Below, piece by piece: positions 47,961 through 58,821 of a stretch of 64,000 bases of DNA. The position numbers and the translations under genes were made by a program. The DNA is from Owenia fusiformis (taxonomy: Eukaryota; Annelida; Polychaeta; Sabellida; Oweniidae). The stretch's first letter is position 1, and each line of letters opens with the position of its first letter. The notes under the pieces were generated by a model. That model ran no database searches, was not told where the DNA came from, and saw nothing but the letters and a program-made list of their open reading frames with translations. Location: contig CAIIXF020000003.1 in NCBI GenBank assembly GCA_903813345.2, forward strand, positions 21,962,931 through 22,026,930, written 5' to 3'.

Positions 47961-49227
47961 TAGAACTAACGTGCGTGATGCATGGTGTCAAACACCATCA
48001 CGCACGTTATTCATGAGCTCCAGGCTGATTATTTTTACAAAAAGTCAGATGAGTGTTTTTTCGAAAGGAGGATACACCGAGCTCTCATTGTGTTCAATGC
48101 TATATGAAGTATATATGGAAAATAATTTTTATGCTCAGTTGCGTGCATTATCTTTTTTCGTGTCAAACTCGTCACGCACGTTAGAAAGCCTATCACATGT
48201 GTAAATGAAATTGTATTTTATTTACACATTTACGCGATGTTATAGATCCAGTGGTAAGTTTCAACTCTGAAGCGGCAATATGGTCTTTATAAGTTGCTCG
48301 AAGATTGGTGTCAAACTTCGTTACGCACGTTAATCCGCCACGCACGTAGTCCTTTATCGTGTCATACTTTCGCATTAACGAATTACTTAAATTTCTCGTT
48401 GATATAAAACGATTTTCACACACACCTAAATGTAAGAAAAAAACATTCATCTGGAATGAGCAAATATTGTGGTTGTTTTCGTCATTCATCTGTTTTTTGA
48501 CACCATAGCTTAATTTATATGTGATAAAAGTGTTCGTGTCAAGCAATCACGCACGTTATAAAAGATGTACATCTTGTCCTTATGTTAATGGTTATGTCAA
48601 TAGTCTTGTCAGGAGTGCCAAGCACTGATTTTTATTGCTTTGTCTAATCTCAGTTTCATAGTTCAGAAAATTTCGTCAATTATTGTATGCAGAAAATAGA
48701 ATAGAACCAATAAAATTCTAACGTGCGTGACGTTTGACACCAATGGACAGAGTGATTGAGCGTCGGTTCAGATGGACTCAATTCTTCTCGACTTCACTGA
48801 AAACAAATTCTTTATGCATGGTTATTTGAATTATATAAATGATCTTTGATCGACTATTTAGACTATTTATTCCATAAATGATATTGCATTGATAGAAATT
48901 GCTACAGTTTCGTTCCACATAGACCATTCGCAATTTAGATTCGTCCCGGCTGAGGCCATTTTGGCTAGCAGAAGACGTAAGTATTTCGTATAATTCGACG
49001 TATTTTCCCCATAACTTGTATTGCTTTCAACATATATTCAGTTCCAGTTACAAGATATGTTGGTCTCATGAAGTCCATTAGCATTTTACTATTGTTATTC
49101 ATACCCGTAGCCAGCTTTTTGTAAGGGGGGGGGGGGGGGGGGGGGCTCGAACCCCCCCCCCCCCGCAACCCCCCCCCCAAAAAAAAAATTCCCCATGCTA
49201 AACCAAGCCCCTTTGTATTGTAAAGGA

Positions 49228-50606
49228 CAGTGGCGGATCCGGAAGCTAACAAGGGGGGCCCACACTTCAAGTCATGAAAAAATATCCGCACTTGCGAGGA
49301 AAAACTTTTTAGGGCACTAAAACCAAAATTTGGGCCAAAATTCTGAAAATTTATGGCCAGCTTTTTGAAAATTTGGCATAACATTGAAAAAATAAGGCCC
49401 AAAAAGGTCAAGTAAGGCCCAAAAAGGCCCACTAAAGAGGCCATACAATATTTTTGGGCCAACATTCTTTTCTTGGCCCATCCTATGGCCGCGCAGAAAA
49501 CCTTTGAAGGCCCTATAACCAAATTTTGAAAATTTTGAAGGGCCCAAAAAGGTCAAGTAAAGGCCAACTAAAGAGGCCCTGCAATATTTTTGGCCCATCA
49601 TTTTTTCTAGGCCCATCCTAAGGCCGCGCGTAAAAGTTTTAGAGCCCTAAAACCAAAATTCAGGCGAAAATTTGGCCTTAAATTGAACAAAAAATAAAGG
49701 TCAATTAATGCCAAATGAGGCCCACTAAAGAAGCCCTACAATATTTTTGGGCCAACATTTTTTTCTGGGCCCATCCTATGGCCACGCGGAAAACCTTTTA
49801 GGGCCCTAGAACCAAATTTGGGCCTAAATTTTGAAAATTTATGGCCCGTTTTTGAAAATTTAGCCTAAAATTGAAATAATAAGGCCCAAAAAGGTCAATG
49901 TAAAAGGTCAAGTAAAGGCCAACTAAAGAGGCCCTACAATATAATTGGCCCAAAATGTTTTTTCTGGGCCCATCCTAGGGCCGCGCGTATAATTTTTAGG
50001 GCCCTAAAACTAAAACGGTCGAAAATTCTTAAAATTTATAGCCCGTTATTTGAAAATTTGGCCTTATATTGAACAAAAAATAAAGCCCAAAAAGGTCAAT
50101 TAATGCCAAATGAGGCCCACTACAGAGGCCCTACAATAATTTGGGGCCAACATTTTTTCCTGGGCCCATCCTATGGCCACGCGGAAAACCTTTTAGGGCC
50201 CTAGAACCAAAATTTGGGCCTAAATTTTGAAGATTTATGGCCCGTTTTTTGAAAATTTAGCCTAAAATTGAAATAATAAGGCCCAAAAATGTCAAGTAAA
50301 AAGGTCAAGTAAAGGCCAACTAAAGAGGCCCTTCAATATTTTTAGCCCAAAATTTTTTTTCTGGGCCCATCCTAGTGTCGGGTGTAAATTTTTTTAAGGG
50401 CCCTTAAACCGAAATTCGGGCAAAAATTTTGAAAATTTATAGCCTGTTTTTGAAAATTCGGCATGAAATTGAAAAAAAATAAGGCTCAAAAAGGTCAAGT
50501 AATGGCCAAAAAGGCCCACTAAAGAGGCCCTGCAATATTTTTGGGCTAACATTTTTTTCCGGGCCTAGGGCCCCATGCCCCCCCCCCCCCCTCCTGGAAC
50601 CGCCAG
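49228..50606. mobile_element. GGCGGATCC-type element with internal tandem repeat
   Basis: The left end CAGTGGCGGATCCGG and the complement of the right end CTGGCGGTTCCAGG are inverted. The interior has about seven degenerate units of 150-200 bases, each with GGGCCCTAAAACC, AATTTATGGCC, AAGGCCCAAAAAGGTCAAG and TTTCTGGGCCCATCCTA. Confidence 0.8.
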
Positions 50607-50675
50607 AAGGCTATGTTTAACAAAACATAAAGGACGATCCTAAAAAACAGAGGGAAAGGGGCACAAATACATGTA

Positions 50676-51241
50676 CAGGGTGGTCAAAAAAACTGGAAAC
50701 CCTTACACCATTTTACCTAATATCTTTATTATTCTAAGAAATGACTTTGCACATTTGTACATCACTCAATTTCCTACCAGCCTACCATATTTCATGACCA
50801 TCTGATTGATAGTCACCGTGTTGACATCACTTTAAAGAACAATCCCGGTGGCCATTATTGCGCCAAAGACCAACCTGCACATGTCGTCCAAAATGTCCCT
50901 ACCTATGGGGATATGGCAGAGATAGAGTGTATAATAATGACCGCAAGACACTTGCAGACCTCAAAAGTGAGATCATCTGTATCGTTCAGGCCGTACCTGC
51001 TGAGGAATGCATTTGGATCATTGACAGCTGTGCAAGTTTGCTTCTAGCGCGATGATGGCCAAACCTGAAGCATGTTGTTCAAAGTGCTGCAAAATTGTGA
51101 CTATCAGTCTGATGGTCATGAAATATGGTAGGGTGGTAGGAAATTGAATGATTTACGAATGTATGAAATATCAGGGAGTAATTTCTTAAAATGACAAAGA
51201 TATGAGGAAAATGCAGGGTTTCCATTTTTTTGACCACCCTG
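50676..51241 (+). mobile_element. Tc1/mariner-type element with transposase remnant
   Basis: A TA dinucleotide flanks both ends (50674-50675 and 51242-51243). The terminal repeats CAGGGTGGTCAAAAAAACTGG and, complemented from the right, CAGGGTGGTCAAAAAAATGG extend about 28 bases. A plus-strand frame at about 50880-51055 encodes LWGYGRDRVYNNDRKTLADL and continues to a stop, matching the C-terminal end of mariner transposases. The catalytic core is absent, so this is an internally deleted, immobile copy. Confidence 0.9.
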
Positions 51242-51458
51242 TATGTCCGCGAAAAAAAATTTGGCCAAATTTTGAAAAATAATACCCAAATTCGAAAAAC
51301 AATGCACAGTAATGCCAGTTTGTTAATCTTAATTGCCCAATGAATGTGGGAAAGAGCAAGTTTTTCTTCAAGTAAGCAAAAAGGTAGGTCCACATTTTTT
51401 TAAGAGATATCAGGGGTGGGCTCGTCCGAGCCCCCAGAGCCCCCTGGCTACGGGCCTG

Positions 51459-51582
51459 TTATTGTTATTATTTTACTATTGTTTTACTATTGTTACTACA
51501 TTTACATTTTACTATTGTTATTATTGTTATAGTTATTATTGTTATTACATTTACATTTTACTATTGTTATTGTTATTGTTAA
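51459..51582 (+). repeat. TTATTG/TTACTA microsatellite
   Basis: Imperfect repeats of TTATTG and TTTACTATTG directly follow the element ending at 51458. A similar ACTATTGTTATT precedes that element at 49088, so the element probably inserted into the tract. Confidence 0.8.
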
Positions 51583-52022
51583 AATCGTGTCAACTTAAAA
51601 TCGTCACGCACGTAGAATTCAAGCAAACATTTTCTTGAATAAAATAATGAATACACATAACAATATATCGCTATGTCATTCTTCAAACTAAATAATTTGA
51701 GGAAAGCTATTAATGTTAATTTAACGTATCCTGCTGGGGAAATGGAATGACCATGAAGCAAGATACTGTACGTTATAGAATAATTTACTTCTGTGGTTGA
51801 AATAAGTCCTAAACCATTGTTTTAATCGGATATCCATATTTTGCCAGTTTAAAAATATAATACGTATGATGTTTGACAAGGTATAACATGTATTCACACT
51901 ACTATACCTTGCATTAGGTGTTCATGAGCAACCCATTTGGCTTATTAGTAATGATTATGTATTTGTTTTTATTTGTCTGTTCCTTATGAATGGTTTATCG
52001 GTTGAAAATTAGATGCTAGTAA

Positions 52023-53661
52023 TGCCTTGGTCACATAGGCTCCGATTTTCACTGCGGCGCCCGGCCGATGAGTATTTTGTTCAAAATCGGCCGGCGAGCC
52101 CGGGCATCGTACGGGCGCCGGGCGATGATCGCCACTCATCGGCCGATTTTTAGACATCGTACGGGCGCCGGCAGAGTTTTATCGCGGAGATAAAAGTTGC
52201 CGATGTCTTGGCGATTTTTTCTCAACCAAACTCATCGGTACCTACCCGGCCGTGTCCCGCCCGATCATCGTACGATTATCTTACGGCGCCCGGTGGCATC
52301 GCACGGTCATCTTTAGATTTTGCGTGCTGATTTGTTGGATAAATCTTAATAATGATTACTTATAAAGTGATATAAAGGTTTTAAAAATAACGAGGTAAGG
52401 AATTATAATTACTACACACTCTCAGAGATTTTTATAAAACATAAATGGAACGATTAAGCTTACTGTATATAAAACAATGGCACACATTTGAATGGCTGGG
52501 TGGGTGGGTTGATCTAGTCGTTCTTATATTGACATTTATCGTGTATGTCTGTCATACACATTGAATAGAGTGTTACATTTTTATGCGTATATTCACTCAT
52601 GCATATACCATTACAAATCATTTATTTTAAAAACCTTCGGAATGTTTTTGTGAGTACAGTAATTCCAAGGGTCACAATTTTACTACGATTAATTACGTCT
52701 CAATTACAACGTAATATGCCAAAGGCTAAGGATAGAGGGGATAAGGCCAAAGGGCCATATATGAGGAAGGCCTTGGGAAGACAGGTGGAAAAAGACAATA
52801 ACAATGCTACTGAGCTGGTGGATGATGAAGATTTAGATGTGTCTATAGGGAAGCGGGTACTCCACTTGAAACAGAAGAAATATGCCAATTTATTTGAAGC
52901 CATATTTTTATGACCAAACTAATTCTCTTTACAAGAACAGACGAAAGATAGATGGAGAAATAGGGAATTTTGCTAATAGCATCGGATGGACAGGTAGACA
53001 TGTATTTTTTATATGAAAGATCTAAAAATGAATTAAGATCAGGGTGCACTTTGATGAAAAGACCACGTCCAGTATTGCAAGTGATTTTAGACGGTCACAT
53101 CTTTCACCATGAGTACCTTCTGGGCACAAATAGAGTGTTTTTATTAAAACAATATGTTTTCTTTCAATTGAAGTACCCATGATGATAAAAATATCAATCA
53201 AACAATTCGAAAAATGATGAATAGGGACCCCATGTCAACATTTTTTCTAAATATTGAACCTATTTACTCAAAAGAGGATCTTCTTTTTCTGATTTTTATT
53301 GCATGAAAACATTATTATCCTGGAAGTCCTGTTTATCAAAGTATTTCGTTTTCAAATGTTGCATTCACGCCATGTGGAACAGTCATACTGGGTCATACAG
53401 GGATTAAGTATAAATCTAGAGGCCTATAAATCGACCGATGTCCTGGCGGGTCCCGTACGGCCATCGGCCGATAGCCTTGCGATACCCGTGCGATGTCTTT
53501 CAGATTCAATTGATTGCGGGCGCCGTACGATGCCTGTACTAATGTGACCATACTCACGATTAGATCAAGACATCGGTGAAAAGTCACCGGCGCCCGGTCG
53601 ATTTATAAATCGGCCGATGACTACTCATCGGCCGGCGCCCGGCGGCTATGTGACCCAGGCA
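52023..53661. mobile_element. PIF/Harbinger-like element, second copy type
   Basis: The ends TGCCTTGGTCACATAGGC and (complement) TGCCTGGGTCACATAGCC are inverted, flanked by TAA on the left and TTA on the right, both TWA. Both subterminal regions are GC-rich with CGGCCGATG, GGGCGCCGG and CATCGTACG words, as in the element at 12372-24393. The interior has a plus ORF (52716-52913, MPKAKDRGDKAKG...) of unknown nature and a segment (53040-53300) that recurs at 56450-57000. Confidence 0.75.
52716..52913 (+). CDS. Small lysine-rich ORF inside the PIF-like element
   Basis: Not recognised. From the internal ATG at 52716 it encodes 65 residues, MPKAKDRGDKAKGPYMRK followed by an acidic stretch (ELVDDEDLDVS) and a basic one (HLKQKKY). 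PIF/Harbinger elements often carry a second, Myb-like protein, but no Myb signature is visible here. It could be a captured exon or chance. Confidence 0.25.
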   Translation: MPKAKDRGDKAKGPYMRKALGRQVEKDNNNATELVDDEDLDVSIGKRVLHLKQKKYANLFEAIFL

Positions 53662-54590
53662 TTAGGCACTTTCAAAAATATATTAAACAATTCAATTAGA
53701 CAAACAAAGTATCTTATGCATTTCTAGGTGTTAGGTATAGTAGTGTGGTATTATACACTAAGAAATCGACTGCTGTTACTTTATCACTAAGATGTACACT
53801 TATTATTGAGTTTAACATATTTCGTGTCAACACAATCAATTCATCACGCACGTTAGTTTTTAGTAAAAACCTTGCTTAATGCCTTATGACACAAAACTAA
53901 CAAGGGTAAAACGTTTATTTAAAGCTTTAGATTGGTTAAAACATATTTATTCCTAATATATCATGTTATATGAGAAACTCAGGATAGCAGATGAAAAACG
54001 CAGATATTTAAAAACGTCACGCACGTTAGCATATTGAAAATTAGCTGAGAAACCTTAAATGCATACATTCATGAAATATCGACAAACGATTTTTTCGTCA
54101 TATGCATTTACACAGTTTAAGAGACTTAAATGTATTTTATCGTCTGTATTACAAAAGTAACTGTTGATTTCATCAAAAACGTCACGCACGTTAGATTTTT
54201 TACATTTTGCTGTGTTATTTCGTAATTTCCACTTAAACTATCTTTTAAAGGCAATTTTCTGGAACAATGTTCGTTGTTCTTCCCAAAAAATCAAAAATTG
54301 ATTGAAATATCAACCGTTTTAATTTTTCGGAGAAAGTGACGAACTTTTGAAAAAGACCCAACTATGAAGATTAGCACATTGTAAATATAGAAGGCTTATA
54401 ACAAATTCATCAGATTCAAAGTGGAATTAGAAATGTACAAAACCTCTAAGCTAATGTTCATTTTATCTTAATACGAGAGGGGCCTCAGTACATGTGTAGG
54501 TACACAGAGGTGACTGCTAATTAAATTACGTAGACGACTCATATTCTTGTATGAGATCGAAACTGTTAATCAAAATGTAAGTTGAGATAA
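53662..54590. other. Non-coding region with three TCACGCACGTTA motifs
   Basis: The motifs at about 53851, 54014 and 54181 are spaced 163 and 167 bases apart. No gene was found. Confidence 0.5.
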
Positions 54591-55234
54591 GGCCCTAACG
54601 GATGATTAAATATTACAAACTGTTATTCCTTTTAGTAAATAATAATCCAAAATTGCTATGTATGATAGATGCATCTGATCGAGATTATGTGTGGAAGGAG
54701 TCAAGTCGACATGTCCACATCAAACTTAATATAAGTAATTTTAACAAATGCATTCATGGAATTTTTAATATCTCGTTCTATTAAATCATACGGATCACTT
54801 TTATCAATTCTTTGTTTAATAAGCTTAATATGACAAATTCTGAATTGAAAATTACAAAAGCGTATCATCTAATGAGGATTTTTTGCATACTGGCCTTTGT
54901 TCATTTTCCTACCAATGCCAATATCATTTTTGTAACGCGATAAACCATCTCTTGTTTTAACCTTAACGCCGTCAAATATTCACTATTACAGTTTTGTTGA
55001 ATTAATAGTCATCCCTTTTAAGGTATGCATAGTCTAGAATGTGCATAATTTCTTCTGGTGAAAACAGGTGTCTCTAAGAAATGTATCAAAATGGAAAATA
55101 CTTGTTGTTGATGAAGTCAGCATCCCTCTCTCAATAACGTGGCCACAATATAGAGAAACACTCAAGGCAAGCACTTTTTATACAAACTTTTAGAACGCCG
55201 GTTTTAAAAGCCAGTTTAAATACGGTTGTTGGAT
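54591..55234. other. No feature seen
   Basis: AT-rich; the plus ORF at 54602-54784 has no recognisable motif. Confidence 0.4.
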
Positions 55235-55479
55235 CATAGGCGTAGCCAGAGAGGGGGGGGGGTGCGATGGGTGATAAGCAGCGAAAATATAACCATGGGA
55301 TAGAAGAAGAAAAGAGCTTCTAAATGCTGTTTATTTGAAGCTTCTAGCTCAATTGTGAAGGAAGTTGCATCAATTGTTGTAAAACTCAAGATAAATCTTA
55401 AATTTGGGCTTGTTTATGCCACAATCGCACCTTTTTGGCAATCGCACCCCCCCCTGACCGAAAGCTGGATACGCCCCTG
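55235..55479. mobile_element. MITE with CATAGGCGTAGCCAG ends
   Basis: The ends CATAGGCGTAGCCAG and (complement) CAGGGGCGTATCCAG are inverted. A 5-base TGGAT flanks it exactly (55230-55234 and 55480-55484). A G run follows the left end and a C run precedes the right end. It resembles the CAGGCCCGTAGCC group in ends and duplication length. Confidence 0.85.
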
Positions 55480-55624
55480 TGGATGGTATACTGTATAAGT
55501 ATAAATGATTAATCTTCTTATACATTTCAAAAATAAGGTCGACATATGATGAAATCCTTAACTCTATGAATTATTACATGCATATACTGCAGCTAGTTAC
55601 ACAATTACAATAATAACTTGTTAT

Positions 55625-55890
55625 GGTAATATTTAACAACGGTATTTATAAAGATAGCGGTAAAGTGTCATTTTCTTAAAGTTATCATGTTCTTATGTTC
55701 CAATGCAATGCATTCGTAATTTAGTCCGTTTTCACATCTACTATGTGCCGTTGTTTCTGTTAATTATATCAAATTCGGATTCCGTTGTCATTGACGATAT
55801 GATAGACGGTTCAATTCACGATCGGTATCTGATTTTACCGTTGTCAGGGTGTTAGGGTGTGCAACGGTTTAGAATTTCGAATGCTTATCA
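55625..55890 (+). repeat. Second copy of the 11314-11780 element, right part
   Basis: TTTATAAAGATAGCGGTAAA, ATGTTCTTATGTTCCAAT and ACCGTTGTCAGGGTGTTA follow in the same order as at 11533-11775. Homology continues into CGAATGCTTATCAA beyond the presumed element end, in both copies. Confidence 0.85.
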
Positions 55891-56449
55891 AGGAGGATTG
55901 GCTCCAAGAGTGCAACGTCGATATCCTGTCTCATATATGTGGATGTCGTGCTACAAAATTCGAATTCCAACAGCCGCCATTTTGTTCACTTCAACATTTG
56001 AATCGTGAATTTTGGTCTTATTTCCCTACGAAAAATTCCAAAACTCCAAAAATGATCAATAATAACTTTTTATCATACGAAATGCGATAAGACACGCAAG
56101 TCGGAAAAATGATTAATGACACAATCAACAATCAACAACCGCCTGGGGGATACTAGATCATTACATTTTGCTTTTTTTCTTGTTCATTACACGATAGTGA
56201 TGTTTTTAAAATTTTATGAAAATAGTAAAGATAAACCCATTGTAAGTCTTCTTTGAAAATATATTGGACTGCCTATCTTTGGCTTCCAAGATTAACACGG
56301 GTGAAATCTGTTGGAGCAATTAAGATGACGATGCCTTTTTGCAAAACCTTTTTTTGCTTTTTATTTAAGAGGGTACGAAAATATGTACTGAAAGGCCCCC
56401 CAAAAAGGACAAAATTTGATTGCTCGATATTTTCCCATCATGCATTTCG

Positions 56450-57000
56450 CGTAGATAAAAATATCAATTGAACAATTCGGAAAACTATGAAAAGGGACCC
56501 CATGTCAATTTTTTCCAATATGTTGAACCTATTTATTCAAAAGAGGATCTTCTTTTTCTGATTTTTATTGCATAAAAGGATTGTTCAACATTCTTTAAAG
56601 CTTCTTCAAAAGTACAATGGTATTGAAAGTATTTTGAAGATATCAATTTTCGATGAAAACAATGGATAGCACGAGTTTTCCCTATGGTAAAATAACATGG
56701 GATATGTGGTTTTTAACTTTAGCGCATTTCAATACCAATCCCCCTTTCAGAAGTTGTTGATATAGTGTACAAGAAACGTTCCACATTTTAAACATTTTTG
56801 AAAAAGTGCCAAAGTGGGGTCCTAAACCATAATTTTTCAGAGAGTTAGATTGATATTTTACTGTCATGAGGACTTCACTTGAAAGAAAACATATTGTTAT
56901 GATAAAAACCGCTGTATTTATGGCCCGCAAGTACTCCTGGTGAAAGATATGACCGTCTAAAATCACATGCCATACTGCACATGATCTTTTAAGCGAAATG
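56450..57000. repeat. Dispersed repeat related to 53040-53300, inverted arms
   Basis: The plus strand at 56450-56575 matches 53188-53300 (CCCATGTCAA, AAAAGAGGATCTTCTTTTTC). The minus strand of 56870-57000 matches 53075-53180 (TGATTTTAGACGGTCA, TCTTTCACCA, ATATGTTTTCTTTCAA). Both halves carry a related GGACCCCA block, so the copy forms a loose foldback. Confidence 0.75.
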
Positions 57001-57105
57001 TGAAGACTCTTGATCATGATCAGAAAAACTGAGGAGATAAAGGATCATCAATACTCTATTATCACTGCTACCCACCTAATTACACAGACGTATCGTCGGT
57101 GTATC

Positions 57106-57740
57106 ATGGCGGAACTTCCTCCGGGACTAGGTTTCGGTAAGATTTTTTTATTTCCCGATTTACACCTACTTATAAGTCACGTTGTGGATAATAATTTGGC
57201 TCGAAGTTAAGGAAGATAGTCTAGTTTGAGAATGTCTCGATGGTTTTAGGTTTTATATGTTAACAAAGACATAATTCACGTATTTAGTCCCTCGATTTTC
57301 TTACACGGCTTGGATTTTGAGAGATACATTTTTAACCTGTGGATTGTTTAATGGCATCTTATGCATCAATATAAAAAGCATCAGTTCAGAAAAATAATGA
57401 AATCTGTCGGAATCGTAGACAACATAATACCCTTGATTAATAGTATATTAATCAAGATCGACGTTTATTAAATAACAAAGTGATTTGTTCCTCAATTCAT
57501 AAACTGATACGGATGAACTAATATACAAATATACTGTAGTAATTAAAGATAAATAGAAATAGAAGTTGCAAAAGATTTCAATAAAATGTTATACAGTGTC
57601 ACGGTAACGTAATTTAAGATAGAATGTACTATTTAATGAAATAGGTCCCTTTGCAGGTACAGAACTGTCTGTTAAACAGAAAAAAACATGCATGAACCCC
57701 AAAATGAAAAAAGACATGGCGATAATCAAGAAAAATAAAG
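57106..57740 (+). CDS. First two coding exons of an unidentified gene
   Basis: Exon 1 (57106-57136) starts ATGGCGGAACTTCC in good context and encodes MAELPPGLGF, ending in phase 1 at G|GTAAGA. Exon 2 (57657-57740) follows the acceptor CCTTTGCAG, stays open in the matching phase for 28 codons (GTELSVKQKKTCMNPKMKKD then AIIKKNK), and ends in phase 1 at AAG|GTAAAT. The agreement of two splice sites and frames makes a real gene likely. The encoded start is small, hydrophobic then strongly basic, with no domain I recognise. No further exon was found before the window ends. The DIRS element at 58170-63552 would lie in the next intron. Confidence 0.6.
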
Positions 57741-57793
57741 GTAAATAAATTACCTATGTGCTTGCTTATACAATACAATACAATACAATACAA

Positions 57794-58120
57794 TGACTAC
57801 ATATTTTACAATACTAGCCGATATTTGGTTTGTAAGAGTATATAACATTTAGACTTTACTTAAAGTAGACATCATTTAGCCATTACATGGATAGCTATTT
57901 ACATTTATTCTACAATCAGTACAATATTTATGGTTTCTTTATTAAAGTAGTAGCATGTGCTTTGGAAATGACTGCATATGTTACAGTACTAGCCTATATT
58001 TGGTTTGCAAGAGTCGTATATTACATTTAGACTTTACTTATCATTTAGCCATTACATGGATAGCTACATTCATTCTACCTACAATCAGTACAATATTTAT
58101 GGTTTCTTTATTAAAGTACG
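57794..58120 (+). repeat. Two ~155-bp direct repeats
   Basis: 57794-57950 and 57967-58120 share ATTTAGACTTTACTTA, TTTAGCCATTACATGGATAG and CAGTACAATATTTATGGT in order, with small indels. A short ATACA tract precedes them. Confidence 0.85.
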
Positions 58121-58218
58121 ATACACTATGAGTGATTCGTAGTTTCATGAGAATACAAATACCAAACATAATTTTAAGTTAAACGATCATTTTGTAAAAA
58201 TGTGAAGTTTGACTGTAA

Positions 58219-58293
58219 TTCTACCTGTTACATTGATTCAATGAGGTCAAGTGAGAAAGCATTGCGCACGCAACAGACGTTTGAAATATCAGT
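58219..58293 (+). repeat. DIRS inverted terminal repeat, 3' side
   Basis: It matches the complement of 63478-63551 with few differences. In the element's orientation (minus) this is the downstream repeat. Confidence 0.88.
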
Positions 58294-58420
58294 CTTTAAC
58301 CACTAATGTGTCCAGATGAATACAAAATTTATTTATATTTTATTCCAGATGATGATAAATATGCATTTTGCAAGCAAACACACTGGAAAGGGTGGGCCAT
58401 GAAATCACATGGGAAGGGCA

Positions 58421-58538
58421 CTTGACCTCATTGAATCAATGTAACAGGTAGAATTACAGTCAAACTTCACATTTTTACAAAATGATCGTTTAACTTAAAA
58501 TTCTACCATGTTACATATTCAATGAGGTCACGTGAGAT
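58421..58538. repeat. DIRS internal complementary region
   Basis: 58421-58502 is the exact complement of 58170-58251. The adjoining 58499-58536 is complementary to the right terminus. In DIRS elements this segment is thought to restore the termini during circle formation. Confidence 0.9.
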
Positions 58539-58821
58539 GTTTAAAGCCAACAGATGGACACATTGTGTGATCAAAACACGGACTTGAATGAATATTTAGG
58601 TCCGTCATGAAAAGATGCAAGGACGTGGATCTCGTCCTTTTTTTTTTTTGATGTAATCAAATTGATTAGTCAAATAAGTGATTACAAATAATCTTTGTTT
58701 ATTACTTAAACAAGAAGTAACTAGTACAAAGTTAAATACATTTTATAACATATCAAATAAATCATAATAATACATCATACCAATCTTCTCTGGCTTTATT
58801 CTCTCAAAATAACCAAATGAA

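Larger units (their letters stand above)
49100..51458. mobile_element. CCCGTAGCC-type element enlarged by two nested insertions
   Basis: It starts CATACCCGTAGCCAG and ends CTGGCTACGGGCCTG, and ATTGTTATT occurs next to both ends. Long G and C runs (49122-49175) follow the left end. Subtracting the elements at 49228-50606 and 50676-51241 leaves about 415 bases, close to other members of this group. ORFs read through it are artefacts. Confidence 0.8.
47967..54194. repeat. Region of recurrent TCACGCACGTTA motifs
   Basis: The core TCACGCACGTTA, or close variants, occurs near 47970 (inverted) and 47998, then near 48172, 48325, 48343, 48546, 48720 (inverted), 51604, 53851, 54014 and 54181. Most are preceded by GTGTCAA within about 20 bases. 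In places without later insertions the spacing is about 150-220 bases. The outermost copies face each other, so the region might be an old element with TAACGTGCGTGA ends; a decayed satellite is the alternative. Three younger elements interrupt it. Confidence 0.6.

Noticed and set aside
48965-49616. Minus ORFs with Gly and Pro runs
   Set aside because: They are translations of G/C homopolymers and degenerate internal repeats of nested non-coding elements.
52970-53182. 70-codon ORF sharing VILDGHIFH with a minus ORF at 56682-57017
   Set aside because: The shared peptide comes from a dispersed DNA repeat. Both frames are short and broken, with no known domain.
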